A stretch of 64,000 bases of DNA. It comes from Druceiella hillmani. Taxonomy: Eukaryota > Arthropoda > Insecta > Lepidoptera > Hepialidae. The notes below the pieces were generated by a model. The model had not been told where the DNA came from, made no database searches, and worked only from the letters and a program-made list of their open reading frames with translations. Shown here piece by piece: positions 47,128-59,339 of this stretch. Numbering within the stretch: position 1 is the first letter of the stretch; the number at the start of each line of letters is the position of its first letter. The translations under genes and the position numbers were made by a program. Location: the NCBI GenBank assembly GCA_039881145.1, contig JAYKKI010000032.1, positions 15,193,501 through 15,257,500 of the forward strand, read 5' to 3'.

Positions 47128-47152
47128 TATATATATATATATATATATATAT
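47128..47152. repeat. (TA)n tract at the left edge of PHE-6
   Basis: A TA run directly abuts the palindromic element and replaces its usual 5' end (CACAATTA). Either the element inserted into the TA tract with a short 5' truncation, or the tract grew over the end. Confidence 0.85.
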
Positions 47153-47416
47153 AAATGAAAATACGTGATGTAGTGTTAATTCTAATTTCATTAAGTTCTT
47201 TACCATAACCTACGTTTCATTGTATTACAACATTTTCAGGTGGGCTATTAGAAAAGATCTTTGCTAATAGCCCACCTGAAAATGGTATGCCCATAAATAC
47301 AACGAAACCTAGGTCACGGTAAAGAACTTAAAGAAAGTAGAAATAATACTAATCACATAGTTTCATTTAATTGTGAACAATGAATTTCTATAAAATTAAC
47401 GACAAATATATTCAAA
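47153..47416 (+). mobile_element. PHE-6: palindromic element, mutated arms
   Basis: It starts at aaatgaaaatacgtgatg, arms meet near 47255, and the tail ends 'cgacaaatatattcaaa'. The left-arm core reads ATTTTCAG instead of ATCTTCAG on the plus strand. The right arm has CTGAAAA and an insertion 'ggtatgcccataaa' in stem II. Both cores are therefore broken. No target-site duplication is resolvable because of the TA tract. Confidence 0.85.
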
Positions 47417-48660
47417 TTAGACAAATAAATATACCTAACTGATAATTAAAAAAAACATTTTTCTTCAAATTACAACGGAATCACTCTTACTACAATATTT
47501 AGATTGATGTTTGTTAATGAACATATAAAACCTCTTCCTCGAATAGATTTCATAATTCTACTTTTAACGAAAGACACTGATATAGATGAATAAAACGAAT
47601 GATTTCATAAAACATTCATATGTCGCATTTTATTATAGGAAAGCTTAAAAATGTATAGCTTTCGTAAAATGAGAGCTTATAGAATAAAACATTCTGCTTA
47701 TAGAATAAAACATTCTGCTTATAGAATAAAACATTCATATCTGAAAATTTGAAGAAGTCCAAGTCAATGTTGAAAATTTCGTCTCATAAAATTGCATCAG
47801 TCAAAAGAAGATGTACAGCGAATCATGACGACTTCACTGCATTTCGCTTCTTTTTTCAGGCGATTATTTCATTTTTGAAATAATGAAACTGAAACTATAC
47901 GATTTATTACGTCGTATCAGCGCCGCGAATGTGAAGGTTGATGCCTCGCTACCCGTGTTCGTAATCAAGCCACTCGTAAGGTGATCAAACAAATTAGGAA
48001 TCCATAATTCACGGTTCTCGCGTGCCGGTAGTTGTTAGTGCACATAATTTGATCGTAATAATTGCAAAGACAGTAGGAAACATAAAACATTGCGTTGCGA
48101 TGTTCGAAGTTGCTACACTGACGAGCGAAAGATGATGCGGCTGGCGTATGTCCGTAATACGCTGCATTTTTTAACATAATTAAGTTTAAAACACGTGTAT
48201 ATAAATGAATATATTTCCAGTTCATTAGAGACCTATAAATCAGTAACCTGAAGACTCGTCCTGTCAGTTTATTCGTCCATCACATTAAATGAATACGACA
48301 TTTCGTGATCTATCCAAGCATATAATAAAGGCAAAAAGTCTACATATAAATTATTTTTTGTTTGAAAAGGTGAATTTGAATAGTATAAATAGGTTATAGA
48401 ACAGAACTATATGTCTATTGATTCTGCGTCATGTAAATACTTCTGAATAGGTTTCATTTTAGAATTGAATGGCCAATCTAGTGGATAATCTGCCTACTCT
48501 GTTTTATATATTGTTCTCCATAGATTCAGTCCGTATTTTATGTTAGCCGATGCATATAAATTCATAGCATTTGAAAAGAGTCTGCTCGATATTCATAGAC
48601 CCTTAGAAAAAAAATGCTTAATATATGATGAATTTTGAGAATTTGATAAATATAGAAAAA
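47417..48660. other. Mostly AT-rich, with a small tandem repeat and a more complex block
   Basis: gcttatagaataaaacattc occurs at 47675, 47696 and 47717 (21-bp period, three copies). Positions 47920-48170 are more complex, with an 86-codon minus frame (47965-48225) that I do not recognise. The rest has no support for any feature. Confidence 0.55.
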
Positions 48661-48668
48661 AATCAGTC

Positions 48669-48671
<3 letters not shown>

Positions 48672-48752
<81 letters not shown>
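48672..48752. repeat. (TA)n microsatellite with flanking inverted words
   Basis: A TA tract of about 80 bp with one aa interruption. agtcat (48665-48670) on the left and atgact (48753-48758) on the right are reverse complements, so the whole can fold as one hairpin. Confidence 0.95.
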
Positions 48753-48754
<2 letters not shown>

Positions 48755-48904
48755 GACTAATCATGTATTTCATAGATTTCAATTTACTTAGTACTTCCGT
48801 CCATTTTCAAAATCGCTCCCTCCAAAAATGTTAAATATTTGCAGCAATATACTATATATATAAGTTTTCTAACTTTGTAGATGTTAAGAAAATTGAAAAT
48901 ACGA
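48753..48904. other. Short gap
   Basis: Nothing recognised. Confidence 0.4.
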
Positions 48905-49550
48905 TTCATACAGAATGTTTGTGGTACAGTTATTCAGAATGTTTGAAAAAAAATGGCCTGTGATCTGTTGTAGGTAATCTTTATCGTCAATTTTGTCCAT
49001 ATAAAGCATTCCTGAGCGATCCAAACAAATAATAATCAATTGGGGCAAGAACTGGGAAATATGGCGAGTGGGGGATCTGTGTCCAACCAAAATCCAAAAC
49101 TTTAAGTCGGGTCTGTTTGGTTATATGAGGACCGGGCTACAGTTATGGCTGGTCCAGGCTATGTTTTGAAGCCGTATTTGAAGCTTTTTCCTAGCAGTGT
49201 AAATGATTCCCTGTAGTTCCTTGTGAGCACCCGAGCTCAGTTGCTATAGTTGAGCTCAGTTGCCATAGCCGAGCTCAGTTGTAGTCGTCTATCTTCATCA
49301 GTTAAAAATTTTTACCTGTCGCTATCCAATTCCACCGGTCAACCAGAGCGTAGTTGGTCACTCAGAGAATAATCGTCGCTGTGAAACCGCTGGAACCATC
49401 GTTTTTCAGTAGCTTCAAATCTTGTTTCGCGTTGGCATCTTGCTTTCATATATACGTTATGCTTAGGTTCGGTAACAGGGAGACCAGATTGGTACTCATA
49501 GAATAGACAGTGTATGTGAGGCACCGTGTCATGATCTTAATGTCGTCCAT
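48905..49550 (-). pseudogene. mariner-type transposase remnant
   Basis: On the minus strand the N-terminal helix-turn-helix part survives (plus 49339-49524): HCLFYEYQSG, then WFQRFHSDDYSLSDQLRSG (family: WF.kFrsGdf.L.D..RSGRP). Near the C-terminal end of the catalytic domain come HSPYFPVLAPIDYYLFGSL and RNALYGQN (family: HPPYSPDLAPsDYHLFrSLq.aL). The catalytic Asp of the SPDLAP motif is Val here. The middle, with the other two catalytic acidic residues, is lost or scrambled. A 21-22 bp word, gagctcagttgccatag, is tandemly repeated three times in between (49231-49290). It is a dead element; I did not find its terminal repeats. Confidence 0.8.
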
Positions 49551-49711
49551 ATTTTATGCATGTTAACAGGTGTAGCGTCTTAGTTACTACTGAATCCGTG
49601 AAAAACTGCCGCAGCCTTTATATATCTTCGATCATGGAAGGTTCTAGAATGTACCCATATTTTTAAATAATTTTCGAAAAACGCTCATTACTTTCTAGCT
49701 TACCCAATATA

Positions 49712-49714
<3 letters not shown>
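49551..49714. other. Short gap
   Basis: Nothing recognised. Confidence 0.4.

Positions 49715-49773
<59 letters not shown>
49715..49773. repeat. (TA)n microsatellite
   Basis: An uninterrupted TA run of about 59 bp. Confidence 0.95.
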
Positions 49774-49780
<7 letters not shown>

Positions 49781-50882
49781 ACCGGCGAAAATTGACCTGG
49801 TTTAATGAATATAGAAAACCAAACATTATTTGACAAACGAAAATTTCGTCGATTTGCAATTTTGATAAATATAAAAAATGGTTGTAACTTTAATATAAAA
49901 CAAGAAGAAACCTGTCTGCTAAAACGTGCAAATATTTTATTTTTAATATATCAAGAATTGTTGACAAGAAATAAATATAATAATAAAGGTCTAATCACCT
50001 AATCTTTTTAAAAACGACTCCTATTTGAAAGTAAATTGTTAACAGACTTTAATATATATTGTGTGTCGTTACATTGAATGTATTTTCGCATTTTATATGA
50101 CCTTGTTGGATCCGCATGTTTCATAAATTGGTATGTTACATTTGTGTATGAAGGGCATAACGAGAGGCAATCTGTATTTGTCTCTTTCTTTCATCTTGTC
50201 CATTAAAAAATCCATAGAAATAGAATTCATAAAAATTTGTAAAAAATAACTTAAATTTCATAAAAAAATACACGATTCCCCATTTGTCTCATTGATGATT
50301 TAAATGCGAGTTTTAAGAGGCTTATTTTTTTGTTTTATCGTTATAATAGTGTAATTTTTATTCTTGTAAAAAATAGATCTAACACTATTTGGAATTTTAC
50401 TTGACCCAGAGATTTGATTTAAAATACAACAAAAAACAACAAAGATCTTCAGTCACAATCCCAACTTAAGTGTTTCATTCTTCATATATCTCTTATAGAC
50501 TTATAAATTTTATTTATATCTTATAAATCGATAAAAGAAGTCTGTCCCTTTTCATAGCTGCCATCTTAGCAGTACACCTTGGCCAAATAGATAAAGTTTT
50601 TAGAATAACAAAACGACTATTATTACTGTTCATTGTTTCGTTAGTTATGCACTAAATTGCCAATTTATAAAATAATAAAAATATATCGAACAAGAAGATC
50701 GTTAATAACGACAAACAAGTCTTCTTTCCATTATTAATGCCAACAATACACGTACAAATATTTTTCTTGCACTTACTTTAAACTTACCTCAAATAATATT
50801 TTACTTCCATTCATAATGTTCCATTCATTATAATATTACAAGTTCACAAAAACCGGAGTAAACGGGGTAAAAAAACCGGGTT
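49774..50882. other. AT-rich stretch without a recognisable gene
   Basis: The 65-codon plus frame 49805-50002 is Asn- and Lys-rich as expected from composition. Nothing else is supported. Confidence 0.55.
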
Positions 50883-51005
50883 AAAAAAAGAAGAAAAAAC
50901 TTAGGTCTCTTGCAAACTTGGAGAGACCTAACTGTCCCGAAGCGATCGAGCGCTAGAACCGGACGCGCGCGTCCCGCGTCCGCTCACCATTACGCCACAC
51001 CGCAC
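50883..51005 (-). ncRNA. tRNA-like Pol III unit: short SINE or tRNA-derived pseudogene
   Basis: On the minus strand an A box like TGGCGTAATGGTGAGCGG lies at plus 50997-50980 and a degenerate B box (ggttctagcgc) at plus 50960-50950, about 37 nt downstream, a tRNA-like spacing. Next comes a perfect hairpin of taggtctct and agagaccta (plus 50922-50930 and 50902-50910), then a run of six T (plus 50894-50899) that would terminate Pol III. The body is very GC-rich (ggacgcgcgcgtcc is a perfect palindrome). It does not fold into a clear functional tRNA by eye. Confidence 0.5.
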
Positions 51006-51240
51006 CGTCCCCGCGCCTTGACGCATCAGCGACTCGAAATAGCTCATAAATTATTCAACACTTGCATAATTTAAAAAAAGAAATATTAATTACCCCGAAA
51101 CGAGATTTCGCCTTTGACGAGCGGGCGGTAACTGTAAATTGTGCTTTTTTGCCCTCTTTGTCTCAACTGTCCTCTGCTGTCTCGGAGCCCGCGAGCCGTG
51201 GCCATTACGTGTAATTCTAATGTGAGCTTAGACCATTATT
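51006..51240. other. More complex, GC-richer block
   Basis: Positions 51090-51210 are repeat-free and balanced (cctttgacgagcgggcgg; cggagcccgcgagccgtgg). There is no reading frame. It could be conserved non-coding DNA or the remainder of the GC-rich unit to its left. Confidence 0.25.
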
Positions 51241-52676
51241 AAAGTGTATAGTGTGTGTCTTTTTAGAATGATCTGCATGTAAAGACTTGTATACACTACT
51301 ACTTGTATGAAGATCGGTTCTACGGATGACGTAACTTATAGTAAGCCATTTACGAACACAATTTCAAATCAGTGTTCGATGGTTTATTGTTTGAAAATAT
51401 ATGGCAGTACCGATAGTGGATACTATTATATATTTTCGGAAATTTACATTTAATGATTATATTGCTTACTCATTATACTACGCGTAGTCGCAGTAAATAT
51501 ATTATCTTCATTATGATTTTGAAAACATCTTAATAAATATAAAATTTTAAAAGAAATATTAAAACGCAGTTGTAAATATTATAACCAATGTCGCAAAATA
51601 CGAAATGTTCTTTAGATTTCAGAATGAAAAAAAATGGAGAGTTCAGTAGCAACTGTGCCGCAATTTTCAATACGGAATTATATAGCTACTGTATCTCATT
51701 TATTACAAAAATTTGATTAGTTTATCGAATTAGAAATAGATGGCATTAACTTACCAAAAATATTTTTTTTCTTTTTTGGAGTGAACACTTCTTAAGGCTC
51801 GTTAAGCGATTTTTGGTACAGGGAAAACTTATGAGTTCGCGTCACCGACATGCTAATGTTAAAAGCGGATGTGTACACGTGTACACGTATATACACCGAT
51901 ATATTGTATATACCTGACTGTATAAAGTATCCTTTAGACGCTTTTTGGATATAGCAGTGAGCACTAAATATGTTAATATTTTTATATAGAAAAATGAATA
52001 ACAAAAATACAGTATTTTGTTTTCAAATATTTCCAATATTCGTATCAATATTTGCGTTTAAAAATGTGATATTATTAATTTTTTATTTTTTTAATATTTT
52101 ACCTCTGCAATACATCATGCATTGAGTACTTTATATTTACTTTGGAGTTATCTCACTAGCGTGGTAAAACAGATTTCTAGATTATTATCGAATAACTATA
52201 ATATTTTTGTCCGGACTTTAAAATTAAAAATTCTATAAAATGTTATAAAACCACTGTCATTTCGTACTGTTAAATTTTTACTTCCGTCGGCAGTCACCAT
52301 GACTGTCAATGTTTTTGTTTTTATAAAATCGTTCTGCATTCGTTCTGTGTTCTAGTTCTGCACCAAATTTATTTAAAAAAATATTTTAGAACGAATTAAG
52401 AACTTGTATCATTATTTTGGTAATACAATTTACTTGAGCGCTTGCCGAATATTCACTCTAGATCACAAAACTTTGATAGAACAGGTTGGTTCATATATAA
52501 TCTGCCTCTATTATACAAAAAACTAACGTACCTCACAGTGCAAGTTCAGTCAAAATACATTCATTAATTTCTACATAATGAAAACAAATTCATTTGCAGC
52601 TATGTAAACAAAAATTCTAAACATACGTAATTCCTTGTTATAACAAATATTCAATACATGGAAACTTGCTCAAATA

Positions 52677-52680
<4 letters not shown>
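51241..52680. other. AT-rich stretch without a recognisable gene
   Basis: Frames of 68-70 codons at 51792-52048 on the minus strand overlap one another and have no recognisable domain. Confidence 0.55.

Positions 52681-52746
<66 letters not shown>
52681..52746. repeat. (TA)n microsatellite
   Basis: A TA run of about 60 bp. Confidence 0.95.
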
Positions 52747-52748
<2 letters not shown>

Positions 52749-53407
52749 GATGATTTTGTTCAACTTATGCCATCAGGGTATCGTTACTGGGTCTGGATAA
52801 ATAGGTATGACTGGTGTTATCTCAATTTTAAGTTAATTTACACAAAATTATGTTCCAACTCATATTATAAATTTTAAAATCCTAATGTACGTTTATTCGT
52901 AGGTTTGAATGTTTGTTACTCAATGATTTTTTTTCATTCAGAAGATTTTGTCAAAAAACAATGTTAATCCTGTATGTAAAAAATGCAAGTTTCACTCCAA
53001 TCAACAATTATGTCTTTTGAAGTGTTATATTTCTTCATACTGCATAATATTTATTATTTCAAAATTACACCGTTAAAAACACAAATACATTGTTTACAAA
53101 GATAATTTTAAATGCATCCTGTGCTTTCCTATTTATCATTTCAAACAATTAAATAAAAAAATTTTTAAACCTGCAAAGTATGCTGTTTATTTTGAAAATT
53201 ACCTCTCTATAATACAACAAAAAATGGGAAACAATTATGACTTTATGAAAAATTATTTTTTCATCAATATTAAACTGAATTTTTCCACTTGCAAGTTAAT
53301 TCATACAACTCTGTATTATGTCGGGACAACCTTTTATTGCAGTATAAAAATATCATTTTTAAAAGTACGTTACGAAATTTATCTCCTATATATTAAATTA
53401 ATTCAAA
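52747..53407. other. AT-rich stretch
   Basis: Nothing coding. The plus frame 53224-53415 ends at the satellite boundary and has no recognisable motif. Confidence 0.5.
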
Positions 53408-54738
53408 CTATTTAAATTACTTTGTTTGATCAAGTGATGGTTTTTTGCCAATTTATCATTTTACTAATACTAAATCGTCCTTATTCTTTCAATGTTTTCT
53501 ATTTTTTATCTATTTACTAATACTAAATTTTTTATCTATTTACTAATATTAATATTTTTTATCTATTTACTAATACATTTTACTAATACTAAATTACTTT
53601 GTTTGATAAAACTATTTAAATTACTTTGTTTGATCAAGTGATGGTTTTTTGACAATTTATAATTTTACTAATACTAAATCGTCCTTATTCTTTCAATGAT
53701 TTCTATTTTTTATCTATTTACTAATACTAAATTTTTTATCTATTTACTAATATTAATATTTTTTATCTATTTACTAATACATTTTACTAATACTAAATTA
53801 CTTTGTTTGATCAAACTATTTAAATTACTTTGTTTGATCAAGTGATGGTTTTTTGACAATTTATCATTTTACTAATACTAAATCATCCTTATTCTTTCAA
53901 TGTTTTCTATTTTTTATCTATTTACTAATACTAAATTTTTTATCTATTTACTAATATTAATATTTTTTATCTATTTACTAATACATTTTACTAATACTAA
54001 ATTACTATGTTTGATCAAACTATTTAAATTACTTTGTTTGATCAAGTGATGGTTTTTTGACAATTTATCATTTTACTAATACTAAATCGTACTTATTCTT
54101 TCAATGTTTTCTATTTTTTATCTATTTACTAATACTAAATTACTTTGTTTGATCAAACTATTTAAATTACTTTGTTTGATCAAGTGATGGTTTTTTGACA
54201 ATTTATCATTTTACTAATACTAAATCGTCCTTATTCTTTCAATGTTTTCTATTTTTTATCTATTTGCTAATACTAAATTTTTTATCTATCTACTAATACT
54301 AATATTTTTTATCTATTTACTAATACATTGTACTAATACTAAATCGTCCTTATTCTTTCAATGTTTTCTATTTTTTATCTATTTACTAATACTAAATTTT
54401 TTATCTATTTACTAATACATTTTACTAATACTAAATCGTCCTTATTCTTTCAATGTTTTCTATTTTTTATCTATTTACTAATACTAAATTTTTTATCTAT
54501 TTACTAATACATTTTACTAATACTAAATCGTCCTTATTCTTTCAATGATTTCTATTTTTTATCTATTTACTAATACTAAAGTTTTTATCTATTTACTAAT
54601 ACTAATATTTTTTATCTATTTACTAATACATTTTACTAATACTAAATTACTTTGATCAAGTGATGGTTTTATGACAATTTATCATTTTACTAATTCTAAA
54701 TCGTCCTTATTCTTTCAATGTTTTCTATTTTTTATCAA
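53408..54738 (+). repeat. Satellite with higher-order structure: 204-bp unit built of about 20-25 bp subunits
   Basis: The anchor gatcaagtgatgg lies at 53428, 53632, 53836 and 54040, exactly 204 bp apart, then at 54178 (138 bp, a shortened unit) and 54654. Within each unit the word tttttatctatttactaata occurs two or three times. From about 54310 to 54600 the short subunits and 'aaatcgtccttattctttca' repeat without the anchor. The array thus changes from whole-unit to subunit amplification along its length. Confidence 0.95.
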
Positions 54739-55469
54739 GATTACCTTGCTTAAACAAAATATGCAGAAACATTGGTGATTAATTAGCCACCAGTGATTTG
54801 TGGTGATTTAAAGCTACTACCTCACAAATTATTTAAAAGATTATTCATCGCAATATTTTATCGTATTAACTCAGTAACTAATGGAAAACTTTATACGCTG
54901 TTAATTAACACATTGAATCGTTTATCGTTGCTCATGGAATTAATGTCATCTACATCCTGGTCATGTTTTTAAATAAAACCAGTATCAATTGAAATGCCAT
55001 TAAAGTAGGTTAAAAACAAGGCAGGTCAACGAATATAAAAAATGTAAAAGTCATTTATTAAAAAAACCTTCACCTAATCAGCTACTAAGCGTGTGTGGAC
55101 CGATAAATTTTGTAAATTTCATTAAACTTTAATCAGAGTACCTAAACCACTAACTGATAAGAAATTATTTTATTTTATAATGGAACTCAATGAAACGGTA
55201 AATATCTCATTAATGAAATAAAAAAACAAAACTCTCTTGTATCTTATACTTGTACAAAATAAACAAAAGTTTCCAAATGACCCAGCTTTTATCATAATGT
55301 ATAAATCTTTTAAAATAATTTTAAATGAAATCATCGATTCCGATGAAACTTTTATTCTTACTGTACAAACTAATGGTGATTATGTTTAACATTTTAAACG
55401 TAAATTTCTAAAAAAATAGACAAGACATCAAACGCATTTGTGATCATGAGTTTTTTTTTTGTATGTTCA
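54739..55469. other. AT-rich stretch without a recognisable gene
   Basis: Nothing supported. Confidence 0.5.
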
Positions 55470-55481
55470 TCTATATATAGA

Positions 55482-55560
<79 letters not shown>
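55470..55560. repeat. (TA)n microsatellite
   Basis: A long TA tract preceded by variant units (tatatagatatatgta). Confidence 0.95.
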
Positions 55561-55563
<3 letters not shown>

Positions 55564-55619
55564 GAATATCCCGACTGACTGATTGACAATTCGCAACACA
55601 TGTTAATGAACAACTCAAA

Positions 55620-56440
55620 CTTCCAGAATCTTGAATATCTCCACACACGTTATTCAATTCAAATAGTCAACTATTACAAAAGGAATTTTCGGAACTCAAA
55701 TTGGAATGAAGTGAAATGGTTTTTTTAAATGAAAGATCTTGTGATTATTTAATTTTTAAACATTAATTTTGCACACGCGTTATTCAATTTACGTAGGTAA
55801 CTATCAAGAAAGGAATCTTGGGAATTTAAATTGGAATGAAGTGAAATGGTTTTTTGAAATGAAATATCTTGTGATTATTTAATTTTTAAACATTAATTTT
55901 TCACACGCGTTATTCAATTCACTTAGGTAACTATTAAGAAAGGAATCTTGGGAATTTAAATTGGAATGAAGTGAAATGGTTTTTTTAAATGACATGCCTT
56001 GTGATTATTTAATTTTTAAAAATTAATTTTTCACACGCTTTATTCAGTTCACGTAGGTAACTATTAAGAAAGGAATCTTGGGAATTTAAATTGGAATGAA
56101 GTGAAATGGTTTTTCTTTAATTATACATACTTGTCATTATTTAATTTTTAAACATTAATATTGCACACGCGTTATTCAATTCAATTACGTAACTATTAAG
56201 AAAGGAATTTTGGAAATTCAAATTAGAATGCAGTGAAATGTTTTTTTGTAATTGCACAAGTCTCGTGATTATCTGATTTTTAAACATTAATTTTGCACAC
56301 TTGTTATTCAATTCACGTAGGCTACTATTAAGAAAGGAATTTTGGAAGTTCAAATAGGTATGAAGTGAAATGGTTTCTTTTAAATGCACATATCTTGTGA
56401 TTATTTAATTTTTAAACATTAAATTTGATATATAGATATT
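55620..56440 (+). repeat. Tandem repeat, about 130-bp unit, 6 copies
   Basis: cacacgcgttattcaatt or a close variant begins at about 55643, 55771, 55901, 56031, 56163 and 56295. Each is followed by 'taactattaagaaaggaat', 'aattggaatgaagtgaaatg' and 'gtgattatttaatttttaaa'. Copies 2 to 4 are most alike. The minus frame 56141-56389 is within it and is not a gene. Confidence 0.95.
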
Positions 56441-57116
56441 GTATAAAAAATAAATACGTATTTAATTTTTTTTTTATATTCAACCTGGAAAGGGGCGAAA
56501 AGCCGAGGAATTTCTATGCATCATAAAATAATTGTGTTCAACTACAACACAAAAGCTGCCGTACAGAATTCAATGAAATTTTGCATATTTGTAAGTTAAA
56601 TTCTTCAATAATAATCACTATACATTTTATCTCTGAATAGCTCCGGAAACTCGTGAAAATTCCAGTACACTGAAAAACTTATTATAAGCGTTTTCACTGT
56701 AAAAAACAGTTTTTTAAAATGAAAAACATTCCCGCAAAAATGCAGACTATTCTGATGATCCAGTAATCACTAAACTCTGCAACTGGAAACAGTAGACCCA
56801 TTGAGTTTAACCTTATTTGATTCGTCGCTATCAGCATTTTCTTCGTATATAATGACAATGGTCAGATGAGGAAATCAGAAATTGGTCGCTAGACTCTTCA
56901 CAGAGTGCAGACACGGACTTCGCACGGAGTTGTAGTTCAAATGATGTACATAACCACCAACATATTTTGATATCTATTAATTTATATAATAAAAGATACA
57001 TTACAGAACAAACATATTAGACTCTTGCAATATTTTTTATAAAAATTAAAGAGAGAAATTTAGAAATTCAGCTTGAAACATATTGAAAGCAAGGGTTGAG
57101 TTTCTAAAATAACAAA
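56441..57116. other. AT-rich stretch without a recognisable gene
   Basis: Nothing supported. Positions 56800-56960 are slightly more complex. Confidence 0.5.
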
Positions 57117-57580
57117 TAAAAACCTGTCAAGTACGAACGGAACTTGCACTGCGAGAGTTCCACACACATTTAGGCACTTATATGATTATAAGGTACGTAT
57201 TAATTTTAATTAAATTATTTATAAATATAATTTTTTTAGAATGTAATTATATTCTATACTATATCTTCCACAGACGTAAAAGAAACTAATTATAAAAATG
57301 TATAAGTCGCTATAACATCTCCTATTATATCGACTTTCAAGATTGTAGATTGAGTGAAAGTACCTTATAGGTTTTGATGGTCGGATAGTATGACTATTGT
57401 ATGAATAAAAAAGATATTCTTTTTAAAAGGCCATATCTTTTTCTTGCGTGTACCAAAAAACTTCGATTTAAAAATGTTTACAATAATGTACGTGTACTTG
57501 ATATCTCAAGCCATTTCTGAAAAAAGGGCTTTGATGAACAGACGGACGGACGGATGGATGGACATTTTTTTTTCAAAAAC
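57117..57580 (+). repeat. Dispersed repeat R1, copy 3
   Basis: It begins 'aacctgtcaagtacgaacgg', matching 40378 onward. It has 'ccttataggttttgatggtc' and 'gactattgtatgaataaa' as in copy 1, then 'ggccatatcttttt', 'tcaagccatttctgaaaaaa', and a GACG/GATG-rich run 'cagacggacggacgga' near 57539. The 3' end is a T-run and differs from copy 2, so this copy is cut or altered there. Confidence 0.7.
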
Positions 57581-58269
57581 AATATGTATATCTTATCTAA
57601 GTTAATCCTAGAAGTTTCTATAATTTCTACAAGAGTTTTTAGTACAGCTGGGAAGTACATAATTATATTTTTTTATATCTGTCCTTCCTAACAATAGTTA
57701 GAAGGAACTGACACACTGATGTAATAAATTAGAATCTGAATTTTATCTGTTCATTTGTCCCACTGTCATGGTTGAACTATTTAACCGATTTGTATGGAAT
57801 TTTACGTACATGTAACTTGAATTATAGAGATATATATAGAATACCTTTTATATTGAGAAATATTACATCCAGGGAAATAAACCTTTGTCTACGAAAAGCT
57901 TGTTTAACTATTTTAAAACGAATCCATTTTTAGTATCGTCCTTTTAAAAAGAAGTAAATTATATTTTAATATCTGTACATAACATGTATTATATACAAAT
58001 GTTACAAAATATATTATTTATGAATTAAAATCAGCTAATACAGAATTAATATTTTGTTCAGCATGTAGAAAATAATTTAATTCTAAGTTAATACCAACAC
58101 TAATATTGATCAATATATTTAGTAATGTATTTAATAACACAATACCCTTGAAAATGTATACATAAATATTCCAACCATTTTGTGTCCACATAATTAGAGT
58201 CATAGTCTAGTTTTATACTCTGTTCTTTTTATTTACACTTAGTAACTGTAACTTGTTTTGTGAGCCTTT
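57581..58269. other. AT-rich stretch without a recognisable gene
   Basis: Nothing supported. Confidence 0.5.
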
Positions 58270-58291
58270 CAATAAATTATATATATATATG

Positions 58292-58379
<88 letters not shown>

Positions 58380-58384
58380 CATAT
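58270..58384. repeat. (TA)n microsatellite with flanking inverted words
   Basis: TA runs with occasional 'gtataaa' or 'acat' interruptions. cctttca (58265-58271) and tgaaagg (58387-58393) on either side are reverse complements, so the whole tract can fold back. Confidence 0.95.
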
Positions 58385-59339
58385 TATGAAAGGTTGTATT
58401 CTCCAAATTTCGAATTTCATGAGACTTTAAAGTATGACGTTTGAAGGGCTACAAGTACGTTTCTGTTTCAACGTATGCTATTGCTATCAGTAGATTTTTA
58501 AAAATTAACTTAACACCCTAATAGACTAAAAGGAAACTTCATATTTTTTGTATATAATTATTTTACCTAAAATATGCATTTAAATGTATCCAATTCTTAA
58601 AACTTAAAAAATGTCGCTTTTTTATAAGGTCCCTTTTATATTGATATTTATTACTAGGTGAAATAAAGTTTTTATCAATTTAAAAAAAAGCAAACTGGAA
58701 ATTACTTTAATACAAAACGTATTAAAAACGGAACTATGGCAACTAGTTCACGGGAAATAGGTGTTCGGTTATATTTTGTGTCTATATAAACGCTTCCAAA
58801 TTCCACAGATAGACAGTAAAAAATTTTTTTAACTTTTTTGAAATATTTATAAAACTTATGTCATATAAAGAACTTAATTTTCTTTAGAACTGTTATTAAC
58901 TCTAACTATATTAAAAAAATAATATTTCAATGTTTCCCCCCCCCGCTTTTTAAAATGATGTAGCAGTAAATAAACTGTCAACAGAACACTTTGAACCGAA
59001 TATATCTGTCGATACACAGGAACAGTAAACGTTTCCAGGTTAATCAATAGACATTGATGAAACTTGAATTTCATCAATTGTAATAAAATTAATAACCAAA
59101 TAATCAAATCAATTCGACGCCCCCATTTCCGTATCCGCCTGTATTTTGCCACAAAATTTTACATAAGAAATCTCACTATTTAATTACAATAGTTATTAAA
59201 GTGATAATTTTATACAATGTCGTAAGTTTTGTGAGGAGGAAACTGCTTTAGTTTTAATTGCTCTGATGGACACAAGACACCGAACGTATTGCGCTCAATT
59301 TATTCGGAAGAAAGTTTCACAACCCGAGATGGCCGCACG
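58385..59339. other. AT-rich stretch without a recognisable gene
   Basis: A run of ten C (58936-58945) is unusual here. The minus frame 58874-59152 has no recognisable domain. Confidence 0.5.
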
